From Carnobacterium sp. 17-4 (GTDB lineage: Bacteria > Bacillota > Bacilli > Lactobacillales > Carnobacteriaceae), in the NCBI RefSeq assembly GCF_000195575.1, contig NC_015391.1, positions 62,001 through 126,000 of the forward strand: a stretch of DNA of 64,000 nucleotides. Reading direction: 5' to 3'. Shown piece after piece: positions 63,012 to 64,000 of this stretch; position 1 is the first letter of the stretch; every line of letters starts with the position of its first letter. Made by a program: the position numbers and the translations under genes. The notes below the pieces were generated by a model that was not told the origin of the DNA, ran no database searches, and worked only from the letters and a program-made list of their open reading frames with translations.

Positions 63012-64000
63012 CTATACCATTCCAGGTTTTAAGATTACTTTTATATTTTGATCTGCTTTTTTATCAAAAATATCATAAGCTTGTGCGGCTTGTTCCAACG
63101 GCATCGTGTGTGTAATGATGTCTGTCGGATCAAAAACGTTTTTCTCAATCATGTCATACAATTTTGGCATAAGGTGAATAACAGGTGCTTGACCAGTTTT
63201 TAAAATAACATTTCGATTGAAAAAGTCATTCATTGGGAAACTAGCAGAAGGTGTCATATAAACTCCAGTAACTTGAACCGTACCAAATTTCTTAACACTT
63301 TCTGATGCGGTAACAAGTGGGCTGATGGTTCCACTTTGAGCGCTTAGAAGAGTCTTAGCTTTTTCTTTGGCAGGCATTACACCATCCATCCCAACACAAT
63401 CAATAACGACATCTGCGCCACCGTTAGTAGTGTCATAAAGGAATTTTCCAACTTCAGTAACGTCTTTAAAATTAACCGTTTCAACATTATTCGTTTTATG
63501 TGCGTGATCTAAACGATGCTTCACGTTATCAACCGCGATAACACGTTTAGCACCTTTCATTTTAGCAAATTTTTGAGCAAAAAGACCAACTGGACCAGAG
63601 CCAATAATTATAACCGTATCACCTTCTTTAATACCGCTACTTTCTACACTCCAGTAAGCAGTAGGAACAATATCGGATAAGAAAAGTACTTTTTCATCTG
63701 GTAGTTCGTTTTCTGGAACAACAAAAGAAGTGAAATCAGCAAAAGGTACGCGTAAAAACTCTGCTTGGCCTCCTGGATAGTTACCATGCATTTTACCAAA
63801 ACCAAAAAGACCACCATTGTCAAAAGAAGGATTTGGATTGGAATTGTCACATTGGCTTTCCATCTCGTGTGTACAGAAATGACATTCGCCACACCCAATG
63901 TTAAATGGAATAACAACTCGATCGCCTTTTTTTACCTTTTTAACACCAGGACCGACTTCTTCAACGATGCCCATTGGTTCGTGACCCACTACATAATCTT
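63012..64000 (-). CDS. zinc-dependent alcohol dehydrogenase (5' end outside window)
   Basis: About 330 residues are visible and the frame stays open to the window edge (DYVVGHEPMG), so the N-terminal 55-60 residues with the first zinc ligand are missing. GHEPMGIVEE holds the catalytic-zinc His-Glu, CGECHFCTHEMESQC gives the four structural-zinc cysteines, and GSGPVGLFAQKFA is the NAD-binding loop. It belongs to the glutathione-independent formaldehyde dehydrogenase-like group; substrate uncertain. Confidence 0.9.
   Translation of the reverse strand, partial: DYVVGHEPMGIVEEVGPGVKKVKKGDRVVIPFNIGCGECHFCTHEMESQCDNSNPNPSFDNGGLFGFGKMHGNYPGGQAEFLRVPFADFTSFVVPENELPDEKVLFLSDIVPTAYWSVESSGIKEGDTVIIIGSGPVGLFAQKFAKMKGAKRVIAVDNVKHRLDHAHKTNNVETVNFKDVTEVGKFLYDTTNGGADVVIDCVGMDGVMPAKEKAKTLLSAQSGTISPLVTASESVKKFGTVQVTGVYMTPSASFPMNDFFNRNVILKTGQAPVIHLMPKLYDMIEKNVFDPTDIITHTMPLEQAAQAYDIFDKKADQNIKVILKPGMV

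Overview
The window is AT-rich Gram-positive DNA, most likely from Carnobacterium or a close relative in the Lactobacillales. This follows from the strong AGGAGG ribosome sites, U-tailed hairpin terminators, a glycerol kinase with the HPr-phosphorylatable His-Phe-Tyr-Gly motif, DhaKLM, a NiCo riboswitch and a circular bacteriocin. The genus is an inference. No rRNA, tRNA or CRISPR array was seen.

Left flank (1-9960) is ordinary chromosome: the end of an MFS efflux pump, a DUF1456 protein, an AlkZ-like winged-helix protein, a DUF1846 protein, an MFS carrier, and an operon of a serine beta-lactamase-like hydrolase, a cytoplasmic NlpC/P60 peptidase and an oligopeptide-binding lipoprotein, which looks like muropeptide uptake and processing.

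The centre (about 10000-36460) is the remarkable part. About twenty copies of a short site are scattered between small genes. Its layout is an 8-bp arm (consensus RATACATG), a 14-bp AT-rich spacer and an inverted 8-bp arm (consensus NNTGTATC), so it resembles a dif/Xer-type crossover site. Most copies are followed within a few bases by a rightward terminator of the type AACCTTG-loop-CAAGGTT-T(n). The sites bracket cassettes holding small membrane proteins, XRE regulator plus membrane-protein pairs, MepB, DinB, a RelE remnant, an ABC transporter and many decayed copies. The array stops at a 183-residue single-domain tyrosine recombinase (36484-37035). The last, variant site covers that gene's promoter. 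One duplicated cassette matches its partner from site to site. This is integron-like in topology, but it carries double-stranded dif-like sites and a terminator per cassette. I know of no description of it, but I could not search.

The cassette next to the recombinase is a nine-kilobase circular bacteriocin cluster (27438-36075). It has an Rgg-type regulator, a divergently placed 15-codon peptide ending in Gly-Gly that looks like its pheromone, a large membrane protein, an ABC ATPase, a SpoIIM/DUF95 protein, a further membrane protein, the 72-residue precursor (predicted 65-residue circular core), and an AS-48 EFGH-like set of a membrane protein, adaptor, ATPase and permease.

Right of the recombinase (37000-43250) are a NUDIX hydrolase, more small membrane proteins and XRE regulators, two decayed pieces of a second recombinase, a 51-bp perfect palindrome and a secreted DUF5626-like protein. 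The right flank returns to core genes: a NiCo riboswitch with a P1B-4 metal ATPase; glpK, a diverged glpK paralog and a glycerol-3-phosphate oxidase/dehydrogenase; dhaKLM; an ABC-F protein behind a leader peptide and terminator; an AraC/GH39-like regulator; yidD; guaC; an SDR; and a zinc alcohol dehydrogenase cut by the window end.
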